Positions 47,163 to 63,333 of a stretch of DNA of 64,000 bases are shown here, in pieces. Below the pieces are notes generated by a model that saw nothing but the letters and a program-made list of their open reading frames with translations, had not been told where the DNA came from and made no database searches. Numbering within the stretch: the first letter of the stretch is position 1; every line of letters begins with the position of its first letter. This DNA is from Stratiolaelaps scimitus (taxonomy: Eukaryota > Arthropoda > Arachnida > Mesostigmata > Laelapidae). The stretch is from contig JABWDB010000005.1 in the NCBI GenBank assembly GCA_019614645.1, positions 714,001-778,000 on the forward strand. The letters run 5' to 3'. The position numbers and the translations under genes are program-made.

Positions 47163-47350
47163 TGATGATCTAGTGGTGAGCGTCGCGGAGTGCTGGACAG
47201 GAGGCACATTACGTGTGGGTTCAAATACTGCCAGACGCTTCGGGGAATCTTTGGATTCCTTTATCAGCTTTCTCTATCTGTGGATTCTCGGCAGTTACGA
47301 GAGGTTTACACCTGTCACATAGGGGAAATAGCTGAGGGTCAGCTAAAAAC
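47163..47350 (+). mobile_element. SINE-2 copy, head to tail with internal deletion
   Basis: The head GATCTAGTGGTGAGCGTCGC (A-box-like) and GTGTGGGTTCAAATACTGCC (B-box-like) leads into AGACGCTTCGGGGAATCTTT and GGATTCCTTTATC. It then jumps to the tail CACCTGTCACATAGGGGAAA with TAGCTGAGGGTCAGCTAAAA. It confirms that head, body and tail belong to one element. Confidence 0.75.
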
Positions 47351-50300
47351 CAGCAGTAGTAATGTGTTGGTCGCACAGGCCGGAGAGTAGCCTTGCTTCC
47401 TCCAGGCCCTCGACACCTGCGGGGTACACCCTAGGGAAGAAATCGACACAGGGAACACAGGAGCCTGTGCCTCCCGCTGCCAACCATGCGAGCTATAGCG
47501 TCGGCAACTGCAGCAGGAGCGACGGGACAAGAGTTGTGACGCATGCGCGCGTCGCGTATGCCGCCGTGCTCGAGGAGCACCCGTTCGTACGATCTCCTCG
47601 CTCGGCTCGTCCCCCCCGTCCCCCCGCCGGATTCTCGGTGAGTCCCTTGCCTTTCCCATGCTTGGGGACTGCCGTCTGGGGGTTGTCTCTCCATCGGCAT
47701 CGTGAGAGAGTGAAGTTGCGCAGTGGAGAGCGAGAGCGAGAGAGAGAGGACGCTCTGTTGGACAACCCAGACATCGTCAGTGCATGGGTTCGACATCAAA
47801 GAAACCGCCAGAGGGAGCCAGGGGAAACCCGTGGAAAACAACAATGAGAACTAAGCGAGCTAACACATCCGTGCAGCTCGATGGTACGAGCATCCCTCCT
47901 CGGCATGCTCGTCTTCGACCGAATTGTGTGGAACGTTCATTCTCCAGCTGTGATAATTATAAGCATCTTCCTCTTGCACACAGCGATGTAACAAGAAGAC
48001 AAAACGACCTTGTAAAACACGTACAAAGCTAAAAGCCTACCCATCAGGGTGTCTGTGAGCTAGCCTCGCGTGCCTAAACCAGGCTTGAAGTTGGTCGTCG
48101 GCGGGATCTGACCTCTGATGTCGATCAGGGACGTCTGATCCAATGCTGTCAGCATGTTTTTCCGACGTTGTCATAAAAAAAATACATGATGTTCAAGAGA
48201 TTTCCACCCATTTTAAAGTTCGTAATGTTATTGGGGTGCCTAACTATTTATAACAACAAAGTATTACATATATGACGAAAATTGCTATCGCCTGCGAATA
48301 GATTGCCAGGTCAAACTGGTAGCATTTTTAGTATATATATATATACAACGCATATATGTGGACAATAAATAAATTCAAAACTACATCGGATTCTCCATTC
48401 ACGTCAACCAGGTGCCAACAGGTGTCAGCAACATCTGCAAGCAGCGCCACCTGCGACCTGAAGCGGCAGCCCTGCGCCAGTGTCAGGCAGCGCCATCTAA
48501 TGCCTCCATAGGTATCGCATCCGTGCCAAAATGGGAGAGAAAAGCAACATTGCGCGGGATTGGTCCCCTCCGCCAATGCCTAACTCGCCTAGGGCCCACA
48601 TCGGATCTCATCCTGCTGCGAAAAGGCGTGAGAAGATTTCACGGGGGTCGGATGCCTTGGGGGAGGGCGCCTGCAGCCCTAGGCCAAACACCTGCTGTCG
48701 TCCTGCGGTTGTGTCTTCGCTCACGGCAGCAGCAGCAGCAGCAGCGTCCGCCTCAATGGGCCGGAGCGTACGCACATTACCCTCACCCTCAGGTCTTCTA
48801 TGAGAAGTTCCGTTGCCCTCGCCGCCCTTCCCATAAATCTTCTCCCATCTAACTGTCAGGCGTTGCCCCTCACTACCTAACCCAGCGTCGTTTGTCCCGA
48901 TACTCTTCTATCCCACCCTCGCGGAAAGGGGCGCTGCTCGCAACGCTTACAATTTCTTGCGTTCGTGCGCTTCCCATGCGCTCAGGGTCACGTCACTAGG
49001 AGGAAGTGGCGTGAAGGCCACGAATGACGCCAGCGGCTCCGGTAGAGACGACCGAGGCTGTGCAGAGTTCGCCCTCGGAGCTCTTTCCCTCTAGCGTGCG
49101 CCGAGGTCGTCCGCACATTAGGAATCACATCGTGGAAAAGGAGCGTGCGTACTCCACGCGGTGCTGCGAAGCTGACGCCATCAGCGGCATCAGAGCACCA
49201 CGATCGCCGTGACCCCCGCGGCCAAGGCTGTGTGCCACCACACGAGAACCGGCGGGCTTGTGGCGGCCGCTGCCGCCACCGCCAGAGACGAACAAACATC
49301 CTCGGGGTCGGAGAGCGTTCGACAGATCGATACGACTGCCACGCTGAGACGGGAAGCTCGGCGTGCACTTGGTGCCACCCCCCCCCTCCCTGGTAGTCTG
49401 TATCTGCTCGTTTGTTTTTGCTCTTACGTCGTTGTTTGGGTGCCACACTCTTCTGGCTAGCGACTAAGAACGAAGTTTTGGGGAGAAAACTTCCGAGTGA
49501 GGTGTGCACGCTCGGTTGCCGACTGTGTCGTACCGCGATATCGGGTCGGGTCGAATCGAGGCATTTGGGATAAGACATAGCCATGGCGATGTCGAACCAC
49601 CGAACGAAGATGGCCGCGAGCGTATGTATGTCGTTCATTTGTGCTGAGACGTGGCTGCTGCTCTCACATTTACGGCCACCGTGGCCAAACAGACGAATGC
49701 GACCCGTAGAGCAGCACCAGGTTGCCCTACCAAACGAGTAGAGCAAAGAAATAAAAAATCGGCCCCCTATATAGAGGAGCACGAGAATTACACGCCTTTC
49801 CCGCCTCCAAGCGAAATCTGATCATTGGGGCTTCTCGTGTAGATCTACGGTGGACAAAAGAAAAGTAGTCAATGCCCATCCACGGAAGTATGAAGATCTA
49901 TACAGGTCTACGTCGACAACGATTTAGACGCGAGTCTCTACCGTGATCAAAGTCAGCACAATGACGAATCTACTGCTTGCATTTACGCTCACAATGATGA
50001 CCAGATGGCAAAACATCGGTAGGTGTGGTTCACGAACAGGTCCGAATTTTTGTCCGGACTCAAGGCACAAGCGTGGCTATGAAATGAAAGCAGAGAGAGA
50101 GAGAGATTGACATTGCTATGGTGCCTCAGTTACGATTTGAATCGATAGCAACTGTGGGAAATGCGTCCCGCTATTCTTGACCGGGGAACCGAACGAGACT
50201 ATGAATCTTGCGACAAATTCAAGGTGCGGCTGCACGCCACCTAGCCTATGTAAGCCTATATTTTGGGATACTACTGCTAAGATCGTTGCGATTATGAATT

Positions 50301-52670
50301 CATTGTTATATTCTAAGAATAATATTTAGTGATGCAGCTGGTGGAAATGCAACAGCAGCTTCAAAGCCGTCTAGCTGATAAGCCTCAGTAGTAATCTTTT
50401 TGCAAATATGCATATAACGCCGCCTCCTTTACGTAACCTACTTCAATCTGGCCTCACCGGCGCTACGGGCCTCCACCCGGTGCTGATGCTGAGGGACGCC
50501 AACCTAATGGCCTGGCCAACGAATTCACCTTGCGCTTCATAATGAAATCCCTAGATAGTGGTTTACGTTCGTGTATTGTTGAACGGTTCATCAAACGGCA
50601 ATCAAACGTGAACTGATTCAATCGTATAGCCACGAAGATAATGTCGAATCAATGCGCCACGAACAAACATCTCAATCCAACCGACCACATGAGCGTTCGC
50701 ACACAAGATATCCTGCTCCGCCGTAATCAACCTCAAGCAAATGAATTTTCCGTGCTGACTTCCAGTGAACATCGACCGTTTGCGCTACTTCTTCCGCATT
50801 GCTTCGTACTTTGACTGAGCCGAACCTCAACCAAGTGAGCGTGATTGTTGCTCTGTCCGCAACGAGGATTTTCTTCGTTCCAAAGCTAGGAATAATCGCC
50901 GTTTATCTTCCTGAAGATGAAGAAATGTGGCCAACCTATGAACTTAACGACAACTTATCATTATTATTATTATCCAGTTGTACGATCGAGTTCAATTTAA
51001 CACAACGAAACGACACCAAATTCAAATTAACACCAGCAAGAACAGCAACAGTAGGACCCACCCCTCCCCCCCAATAAAAAAACAGCCACTATCAATATTG
51101 TGACCCTGAATGCACTGAAGCATGCAGCCATAACAAGCTTCATATTCGAGCGGAACACAGCATGACAATCCAATGAGTAGACAACTGGCAAATATTAATT
51201 ACTCAATGCAGATATATATTTTTTATAATTTCCATTGGATTTATTATTATTATTATTACCATTATTATTATTCGTATCATCATCATCATCATCATAACTA
51301 TCATAATGTTTTCGTTATCTTTGCCACGATCATCATCGATGTCGCGACGATTCGGTCTCAGCTCCCTTCGGCTAAATATAATATTTAGAATTGGGGCTGT
51401 CCAAAGTTTTCACGCATACGCTCGCATCAGTATGTCTCTACCGGTAGCAGTAGTTGATTACAACAGTAATTAATCGTGGTGTTATTGACGTTTTGTCAAC
51501 ATTCTCTCATTGTCACGTCTGCCCCCCACCCCCCAACCAACCCCTCCATTATTTCCAGTTCATCAATTTGACGTCTATATCATACAGACATTCTGCATTC
51601 ATACAAAAATAGCATAGGATTATCACTTCATACTCCAGAATGCTGCTGCTGCTGCTGCAGCAGCAGCTACTGCCGCAGCAGCTGCTCTTCGGCTAGCATT
51701 TGTTCGCTATCCTGTCCTATTTCAGGCAGTCTCCGAGCCGTCCCGCAGTCTGCTCTTGTTAGTTCGCTCTCTACCCGCGTTTGCTAATTGCTCTCGCGTG
51801 TGCTGTTGTTGTTGTTGTTAAAAGAGCAATTAGCGCGTGCAGCCGAGACTTAATTCTCCCACTGTGGCGTTCCCACTCGTCGCTCACTCCCCGGGCGACC
51901 GGGCGACCGTCGAGTTCTTTCCTCTGTTCAAGTCACGCTAGTGATAGAGTCACTCAACCATTTGTGATCTACTCTCAATGTAGCAATGATAATAATAATA
52001 ATGATCCACTGCGGTTTTGTTTCTGTTTCTGGCCTGGCTGACTCGTAACTCGTGTAAGTGTTTCTCTCCTCGTCCTCACTTAAAGATGGCAACTGATTTA
52101 CGTGTCGGAAGTCCTTCTTGGGACCTACGTGAAATATACACAATCACTTTTTGTTTTGTTTTATTTTATTATCTATAGCATTTATTAGATCCCCGTCACT
52201 TCCCCTAACGCTGATAGCATTTCGGAGCTGACCCTTCCGTTTCAGCCAAAGGTATCCTATTGTGTTTGTGCGTACACAGGGCGGCCAGGTCATTGTTGTG
52301 CAACAGATTCTCCTGCACACTACCACGACCTTCACTGTATTGAAAACCCAAAGGAACTGCAGCGCTAGAACTTCCAAGGTCACCCTGTACATAATGTTGC
52401 CGCCGTCAACATGTCGATGGTTCGGGTTCTGCTATGTGACCAGACAAACAGACGATTCCAACCAATTGCTTGCAGGCTTATTTGACTTACTGTGCACGTC
52501 ATACCTCGTCGTATCCATCAGTCACTAAGCACTAACGTAATTCCAAGTACTGAGAAATTTTTAAAATACGACGGACTACAGGTCGGCGGTCGATTATAGC
52601 CCCGATCGAACGAGGCTGTATTACGCGTTTGTATTATGGCAATTTTAATGGCAAACTTGTTTCGCGCGTT
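47351..52670. other. Non-coding stretch, partly CpG-rich
   Basis: No supported gene is present. ORFs on both strands at 47362-47847, 48412-48852 and 48988-49782 (the last 264 codons, minus) lack domains. Positions 48400-49500 are GC-rich and might be a regulatory or 5' exon region. A CTG/CAG palindrome lies at about 51642-51667 and a C-rich run at about 51522-51545. Confidence 0.35.
51641..51690. repeat. CTG/CAG inverted repeat
   Basis: TGC units run straight into CAG units, giving a perfect 20-base palindrome centred at 51657/51658. A second imperfect CAG/CTG inversion follows. Confidence 0.8.
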
Positions 52671-52678
52671 CTTTCCCA

Positions 52679-52688
52679 TATATATATG

Positions 52689-52726
<38 letters not shown>

Positions 52727-52728
52727 TC
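52679..52728. repeat. TA microsatellite with regular TG breaks
   Basis: TA arrays are interrupted twice by TGTA at 20-base spacing. Confidence 0.9.
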
Positions 52729-54285
52729 TTTAATGCACAGACATAGCTCTCATATCTGCTCCTTGGGTGAGTCGTTCATCCCTAACACATTCGGCCAATT
52801 CTCGATTCTACTAGCCAGTATCTTCACTGTATGTTGATGTGTTTCAATAACCTGTTATTATGTATGCGTGCTATGCCTCAGTAGCAACTATATATATAGT
52901 TAGCTCTATCCTTAGGTTTAATTATCTCCTACAATTCCAGTTTTATATACTGACAGGCCCCCCATTAAAATCGTGGCCACACCAAAACAAGAATGTCAAC
53001 TTATAATCAGCTTGGCAGCTGTAGTAAGTAAGCACGACATATTATCGGTGAATATGAACACCTTTCATCTAATTCACCCGGCTGTTACGCTATCGGAACT
53101 AACCGCAAAGCAACATACACGTTGAAACAGGCGTCGACTCCTCAGCGCCGCGCTAGACAACAGCACTAGACTATTTTTTGAATTATTCTTGATCAGAGCT
53201 TCATCTGAGACCTCTCATCTTGTAGAGTCAAACGCTATACATTTCTGTATTCACTCCTTATACCCCTCAGTGCGCCGATGACACTTTGTCAATGTATTGC
53301 TGCGGCAGTGGATGTTACGTAACACATCAGCGAGGCAGTTGAACGAAGTCACCCAACGACCTCACTGAGAAAAATCGGAAAGGTTCTAGATGCGATATCC
53401 GAGAACGCTCTAACCAGGCTAGCAGCATCTCAACACACGGTTCAATCGTCTGGCTGGGCGTGTACGTGCGTTCCACGATCCGCGAACCATTTTCTCGTCA
53501 TACTATTGAGCTGAAGAGGGCGTCTGCAATTGTCCCCGTTGACTAATCCTGCGTCTATGATATACCAATCGTGTTTGTTCTTCTCTTGCCTATACTTACA
53601 TGTGTCGATACCATCATATTGTACGTCGTGTAACTTCTCCCAGAACGGCCGTCCTCCTCAGTCAACCTTCGTCAATCGTACCTGCAGCTCCGTACGGCTG
53701 TCAAACGCCTGCCGCTTGCGAACGACAACGTGCAGAGCATCCACCAATGAATCCCTATCTAGGTACCCATCCATGCCCGGTTGTCTAATACCGTTTTCAA
53801 CTTTTTGTTTAGCCCATGTTCCCCTATGAATGCTCGGACCTGTTCACCGATGTCGATTATTGTCAACAGCCACATTATTTACTATTACACACTGCTAACA
53901 GCGAATCGAAGTGACAGTCACTATTCAATCTTGCATCCTGTCATGTACTCGCGTCCGCAGTATTATGAGCTCCCTTCGAAGCGAAACCTACCTACGCCTC
54001 TACCATCGTTCGCTCAAAATACGAACGAATTCTGCTCTTGTAATTACTCTGAAACAATCGACTATCACCACTAACCGGTACAACAAAACATAACGCAAAA
54101 TAGCATTAAATGACGGGAGCTCCTTTGACGATCTCTGTCCGGCCTTCCCTCGACGTAATGACGCTTTTCATTATCAAACTATAAATTAGAGTCTCGTTCA
54201 CAAACTATTATATTATTACGTTTAATCATGATGTCTCTTCTATGATTATTATTATTATTATTAATAATATTCGAATTTATATAGG

Positions 54286-54317
54286 ATATATATATGTATA
54301 TATATATATATATATAA
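54286..54317. repeat. TA microsatellite
   Basis: This is a TA array with one TG break. Confidence 0.9.
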
Positions 54318-54489
54318 TGGTATGTACAGCAATTCGGCGATGTTATGGGTGTTAAACAATAGATGACTTCATCTTGTTTTTGTTATTTTACTTCGGTTTC
54401 CACAGTTTCTTATTGTTTTTGTTGTTGATGTTACATGCGCGATGTTGGCTGACGCTTCCATCATTTCGTCATTACGTTTGTCTATCAGC

Positions 54490-54493
<4 letters not shown>

Positions 54494-54526
<33 letters not shown>
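54494..54526. repeat. TA microsatellite
   Basis: This is an uninterrupted TA array. Confidence 0.9.
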
Positions 54527-54527
<1 letters not shown>

Positions 54528-54843
54528 CTTTGTTATTTCCATCTCCCGTTGAGGTCATTATTACTGCTAGTGCTATTATCATGTCGCATTAACAACCACG
54601 TCTTTTCGTTGCCATTTTCCCACTTGAAATAATCATCGCTAAAAGATGTGGTCATTGTCCCCCCATTCCTTTGTTTATCACCATATTACTAATATCATTA
54701 TTTATATCATTATTATTATTATTACTATTATAATTATTATTTTTATGATTCGATTTCCTATTTTTTTTCACAATGATTCCGTTATGATTGCTCATCTTCG
54801 CCGTTCCCATCTCCAGCAGTCGTCCGTACCGCCACCGTAATGT

Positions 54844-54846
<3 letters not shown>

Positions 54847-54894
<48 letters not shown>
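54847..54894. repeat. TC microsatellite, 24 units
   Basis: This is a pure TC array of about 48 bases, the longest TC tract in the window. Confidence 0.95.
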
Positions 54895-54897
<3 letters not shown>

Positions 54898-55074
54898 ACT
54901 TCTCGTGTGCGTCACCACTCACATAGTGATCAGCTAATCACGTGCTGTAAGGGTTAAGTTGTTCATGTACTTGTACTGCCCAACGCCACACGTATGTCTT
55001 GAACCTCTTGCAGCGAATGCATTCCCTATTTTAGCATTAATGCATTAACTATGATTTTAATCAGCGTCTTTTCG

Positions 55075-55138
55075 TCGTTATTATTATTCGCTTTATTATT
55101 ATTATTATTATTGTTGTTGCTGTTGTTGTTGTTGTTGG
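55075..55138. repeat. TTA then TTG trinucleotide array
   Basis: TTA units change into TTG units within one continuous tract. Confidence 0.9.
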
Positions 55139-56083
55139 TATCTTTTCCGTCCCAGACACATACATTGTATATATATATATTTGTATATATATTTTCCATT
55201 TTGTATGTATGTATATGTGCGTGTGTGTGTGTATGTGTATGTGTACGTGTGGTCTTTGTTATAACCCCCGCCCAGCATAACATCTTCATGCCAAAATGCC
55301 CGCCGCTATTACTACTACTGCTACTACAAACAACGTGCCGTATCAAACGATTATCGTGGAGACAAAACGAATAATAGTAATTATAATGATAATAATCAAA
55401 ATAGTAACTGAAATATAAAATAATAGTGCTAATTAGTGTTAACAACACATATTTTGATGTATTCATAATTTGATTTCCCCAACTACGCCCCCTCCCCCCA
55501 AGCTCTATGAACATATTAGATCATATATATATATATATAACACCAAGAGGCATTTCAATGGACAGGCCCGGGCTATCGAGGTCGTAGCAATAGTACTAAT
55601 AACATTCGTAGTAGTAATAGTAGCAGTAGTAATATCGTTTCTCCTGATTCATTTTCGCTACTTATTTGACATTCTGTTTTTGTTTTCAACACCGATCGTT
55701 AGCAGTTCTCTCCCCCCGCCGCCCCAACCATACCTCGTCCTAAATCTCACCCAACTGTTAATCACATTGTTAAATAATAATAATAATAACAATAATAATA
55801 CAATCACGACAATCAACATTGTAATGATGACAATGACCATTACATCTAAGCAACTCCCTCCAACCCTGTAGTTTGGCCCCAACTTCGCCGGCGATCAAAC
55901 ACTCCACCTCGTTCGCTTTTGTCCTTGTCTTACAAGAACAACAACAACAACGACGACAACAACGACAACGCCCACTACTACGATTTACTATTAGTACATT
56001 ACAACAACTACGACCGTCTCCGTACCTCTTCCCATTTCATCTGCTCCGTCATTCCGTCACATCGTCCTAACGTATATCGCTAT

Positions 56084-56156
56084 TATTGTTGTTGTTGTTG
56101 CTGTTGTTGTCCATGATGTTGTTGTTGTCCATGATGTTGTTGTTGTTGTTGTTGTT
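56084..56156. repeat. TTG array with repeated CCATGATG spacer
   Basis: GTT units are broken twice by the same TCCATGATG spacer, so a larger unit has duplicated on top of the trinucleotide repeat. Confidence 0.85.
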
Positions 56157-56394
56157 TTTGATGTTTTAAATGTCAACCACGCACATATCTCTTCTTGGGG
56201 CAGGCCGATCCATTAATGCATGCTCAGTCTATGCTGTTGTGTTATATTTTGTTGTATCCGTCACCTCCTGACACCCCCCGGAAACAATCAATCTTCCTCT
56301 TTCTCGCTCTCTCTCTCTCTCATTCACTTGCGCGCGCCCTTTGTCTGCCCGCATTTCGGCCACACTTAACACGTCAAGTCAAACTCCTCACATA

Positions 56395-56396
<2 letters not shown>

Positions 56397-56428
<32 letters not shown>
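56397..56428. repeat. TA microsatellite
   Basis: This is an uninterrupted TA array. Confidence 0.9.
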
Positions 56429-56431
<3 letters not shown>

Positions 56432-56971
56432 GCTTATAGATGTCACTGTCAACATCCCCTGTCCGTTCTGTGTTTTGTTGTCTGTATATGTTTTCCTCTC
56501 TCTCTCTCTCAATATGATCCCCTCCATATCAAGTGATGCTATCGTGTGTATGGGGCTCCCTTAGACATCATCTGCGTACCGCCCTAGGAGGGTAATGAGG
56601 GGTCCTATCTAGGCCATTTCTTCAAATCTTCGCCCAGAAGCATTCACACTTGTACAACACATGCACACTTACATACACACACACACATGCACAGCTAGTT
56701 ATGTCGTTTTCGTACTCCGGCTCTTCATCTTCTCGTGACCTCTGTTGGCTGATGTCGCCACAACCCAAACACTCGTCCTGCAGCAGCGGTGGCTGACCCT
56801 GCTGTCATCCTGCGCAAGCCGCCGCCATCCTGTCGAGCTTCTGCTCATAAAACTTGTTCATTATATGCAAATCGGTCTCTGCATTTCACGTGATCGCCCA
56901 CGTGATCGCTCGCTCTCTAGCGCGAGCTTGCTTATTGTATTCCTTCATTATTAATCGCTCCCGAAGGTTTA

Positions 56972-59509
<2,538 letters not shown>

Positions 59510-61698
59510 CTGCAAATTCGCCCGACAGACAAGTAACAAAAAATCATAACGATTAGAAATGTCTGGATATGATTATTATTCGTAATTAGTGAACAGAGCC
59601 AACTATATTTTTGGCAAGCATTCCCATGCCTAATTCGCCCACGACGCCTCTACATACAATGCTATCTCTGCCGCAGATCTGACACAGTGAGAAGTTACAA
59701 AGCGAGACGCAGATCTAATTTCTTGTTGGGACAATTTGTCCGCGAACTACTGCAGTTGTTTACGCATAGACCATATTCCGCGCCAATTCGCCCTGGAGAG
59801 TACAGGTACAAGGTGAGTTCAAGGTTAGAGAAGCCAGAAGAAACCATCGGTTTATGACAACTAGTTTACCACCGTGTTGGTCTCATCACCTCCAAGATAC
59901 GCTTAGCTTGACGCCGTCATCTCAGTCATACAGCTGTACAATGTGACGAACGAAACAAAAAGCAACATATCCAATACAATCTTCAATGTGCATCCGTCCA
60001 TCTTCGTCCTAATCGGATTTCAGCGCGTTGCGACTATATCTCGGTGCGTATATCGACATCTCTGCTTTCATTCGTTATGGAACGGCATCAGCAGTGCCGC
60101 GCCGGCAACAGTTCGCAGCAAGGAAGCGCGCAAGAGGCGCCGGAGCTAGGCACGATATGGAACAGCAAACGCAGCAGCAGCCGCCCCCCCCCCCACCCCG
60201 CGCGTGTGGAACTAAAAGCGTATAGATAGATTGCAAATAAAAATTCAGATCACGTAAGACAATAACTCGTTCATAGTGTGCTGCCGTCTCTGCTGTTCGC
60301 TCCGGCGGCAGCGGCAGCTGCTGCTGCATCGTTGACGCCGGCAGCGCGGCGCAAAATATCCACATTGGTTCGTCGTCTCGACGTCTGAGACGAAAATGTC
60401 GACAGACAGCAGCCGCAGCTTGCTGTGTCTCCAGAGGGGAAAAGTGATAGCCAACACGGCGGCAATCGTCAGCATCTGCTGCTGCAGCAGCAGCAGCAGC
60501 CGTTAACACGCCCCGCACCCCAAGCCGGTAACGCGCACGGCCTGGGCGATTTCATCCTGTGGTTGTTGCTGCTGCCGCCCGCGACTGATGCTGCTACGGT
60601 TGCTGCCGCGACGCCGTCGTCGTCGACGATGCCACTGTCGCCTCGCGACCATACGCGTTCAGGCTAAAGGGTATCCCCGAAGTCCCGTGGCAGAGTAGCG
60701 ACGCACGGAACCACTGGAATCAACACGCCACACATACAGATCAGTTACCGCCGCCGCCGCCGCGGCCGCCACCACTGCCCCATACACATACGCGCTCAGA
60801 CGGTCGCAAACAGTCGCACAAAAGACGAAATCAGGCTTCGTCCTCACTCACAACGCGTGCAGACGCGCATCGTATAATGAGCGGCTAATCATTGCATGAA
60901 TAGCGCTTTCGCTGCCAACCGCTGCCGTCAGCGGGTGAAGCTTAATGCGGAGATGAAGCGGCGCGAAATATAGCAGAAATCTAGAGCGTCATCTTTCAGC
61001 GCAGTCGGTGATCAGTCGATCACAAAAATCTCACTTGCGACCAATCAACAATCACAAATACACATATGCACCCAGTCACGTGTGTGCTGAGAGGAACGGT
61101 AACGAAATAGATAGACGGCTCAGTGCTGTGGTGGTAGTAATAGTATAGAATAATAATTGAAAATCGACGAATCAAACGACTTGCCCTGCCGCTCAACTAA
61201 GGTTGACTGCTGTGATATTTCTCATAGACGTTTCTCCTCTCTCTCTCTCTCTCTCTCGTGTGCTCTCTCCGTCGTGTGCTGTATCGTAACGCGCGATAAG
61301 ATCGTTCCGCTGCGTAGAACACTTCGAGATCAATGTCGAGTCATCATTATATGCATACAATAGTGTACAATAGATTCAGAAGCGAACGGCGTTATGTAGG
61401 ATGAGTCTCAATCGGTCAGCATCTTAATGACTCTTAACTTAAGAGGTGTGCGCTTAAGCCACCGCGTTTAACCAGCTATCTCGAATACATATGGCAAGCA
61501 TATGATGACGCGCTCGTTTCGTTACGTTCAGTGACACAAATGGTCTGATGTTAGCTGGCACGTTGGCATCTCAGCTCCGATGGCCGAGGCGCCTCTGCTG
61601 TTTTTTAGGCAGTGACGTCGTTTAGGTTTAAGGGCTCTTTGCAACAATCGACGATGTTGAAGACATTTAATTGTACGATATGCTTCTCTGCCTGTATT

Positions 61699-61699
61699 T

Positions 61700-61751
<52 letters not shown>

Positions 61752-61752
61752 A
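61699..61752. repeat. Perfect palindrome around a TA array
   Basis: TTGTGC, then about 21 AT units, then GCACAA. Both flanks are exact reverse complements, so the whole 54-base block is one palindrome. Confidence 0.9.
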
Positions 61753-63029
61753 GATAACGCCACATTTAATATCGATCACACTCGATGTTCCGGAGCAACA
61801 CGCCGGCTACTGTCCTTTGAGAAAGGATGGTATGGGGTCTAGCCGCTTAAATACATAAAGTAAATAAACTCTAACCCGATCATCAAGCGACATTTGAGGT
61901 TATCCGCAATCATCGGTTTTGATTCGGCCTATCATAGTGATGTTCTAAGGAACCATCCGGACGTTAGTATAGTACGAACTTTCGCTAAGCACTGTTCAAT
62001 GCGGCACGCTCCGTGGGCTTCAAGCGCCGACGTAATGTCTGCAATTACGCAATATACGCTCAGATCGTTCCGACTACTGGCTTAAATAAAACAAAGCGGA
62101 GGATTTATACAAACACATACATACACTGTGACAAAGTGATAGTAAATCTCTCTTTATCCATAGGTTTAGGCGAGAATAGCTAAGGGCCGCCATTTCTCAT
62201 AATCAACGTTTCAAAGAGATGCCGCAGAAGCGCGCATTATAGAGCTGCTGTCCACGATCATGGCGTCATCACAGGCGATATAGTGGGATGTGTACAGTGT
62301 CGCCCATCACTGGGGGTCGAGGGACGGGCGATCATTGTAACCCGCTGAAATCTGTGGATGTTTTGATTCAACACTTGATTCGACATATTCTCATGCTGAT
62401 TCTCAGCGAGCCGTACGAAAGTATGCGAGAGGTATGTAACAATCAAATGCGCTACTACTGTTTGCTCCAAGCTCAATTTAGTAAATGAACACAAACATAA
62501 GTACACACAATAGCGATATAATATTAATACAAATTTCTCCCTTGCTTTTCGAAAAGCAGCAACGTACGCAGAGAATCTTTGTTGTAACCTTGTATAGAGA
62601 CTACGCACATCGTAATGTCCGCAATAGCACAGCAATTCAACGGATTCGAGTTTCTCTGACATATGTTTTTCTATCCTCGAATGGCTGGCCAGCATATGGC
62701 TCAATAATGTTAATTATTAAGCCAGAATAGACTCTTCTCTATTCTAGCGGTAGATCTAATGTAGTTGCTACTATTCAGCTGTGCAAAGGACTACCTAACA
62801 GTAATTGGTTTGAAAAACGGAAAACTGATACGCCCACTCCTCGCAATTAGCTAGCCAGTTCAACGTTTACGGCAACGATCACCTATGACGAATTAGCTGT
62901 AGCAACCTATCTACCTGAACACGCTATTGGCGCCAGAAGATCCCATTAGCTAATATAATAGACTTCACTCGAACTCGTGGTTGTCCAAGCTGACCAGTAG
63001 TCCAAAATAATTCGCCCGATTCATAAAGG

Positions 63030-63030
63030 T

Positions 63031-63063
<33 letters not shown>
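63030..63063. repeat. CAG microsatellite
   Basis: These are about 11 CAG units. A second CAG-rich stretch is at about 63297-63335. Confidence 0.9.
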
Positions 63064-63302
63064 CAATAGGCCTGCTTCGCAAGGAAGCGCCACCGTTCCT
63101 TCATCACCGTGGTTTCCAAACTGCATGTCGCTATGCCTCGATTGCTTAGTCGTTCGTTCGCTGCTCGTTGCAAGCATGACCGACGCAACGTCATTCGCAG
63201 TAGCGAGCATCACCAGCGACCGTGGAAATGTAGGGACACGCGAACGTGGCTACGTAAACGGATCTGCATCAACGACAGCGAGAACAGCAACCGCCGCGGC
63301 AG

Positions 63303-63333
<31 letters not shown>

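Larger units (their letters stand above)
52671..56900. other. Microsatellite-dense, AT-rich intergenic region
   Basis: No supported gene is present. It is filled with TA, TC, TTA/TTG and AAT arrays, the main ones listed separately. It lies downstream of the PP1 gene and should include that gene's 3' UTR. I saw no AATAAA or ATTAAA on the minus strand within about 900 bases after the PP1 stop. Confidence 0.5.

Noticed and set aside
48988..49782. Minus-strand open frame of 264 codons in a GC-rich patch
   Set aside because: Three or more other frames are open over the same bases on both strands, with no domain and no convincing splice site. GC bias explains it.
56084..56156. CRISPR-like spaced repeat
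   Set aside because: It is a TTG microsatellite with a duplicated spacer in a eukaryotic genome, not a CRISPR array.
60075..60518. Minus-strand ORF upstream of PP1, considered as its first exon
   Set aside because: It lacks the invariant PP1 N-terminal segment and no donor in phase 0 was found. Its Ala runs come from CAG/CTG repeats.
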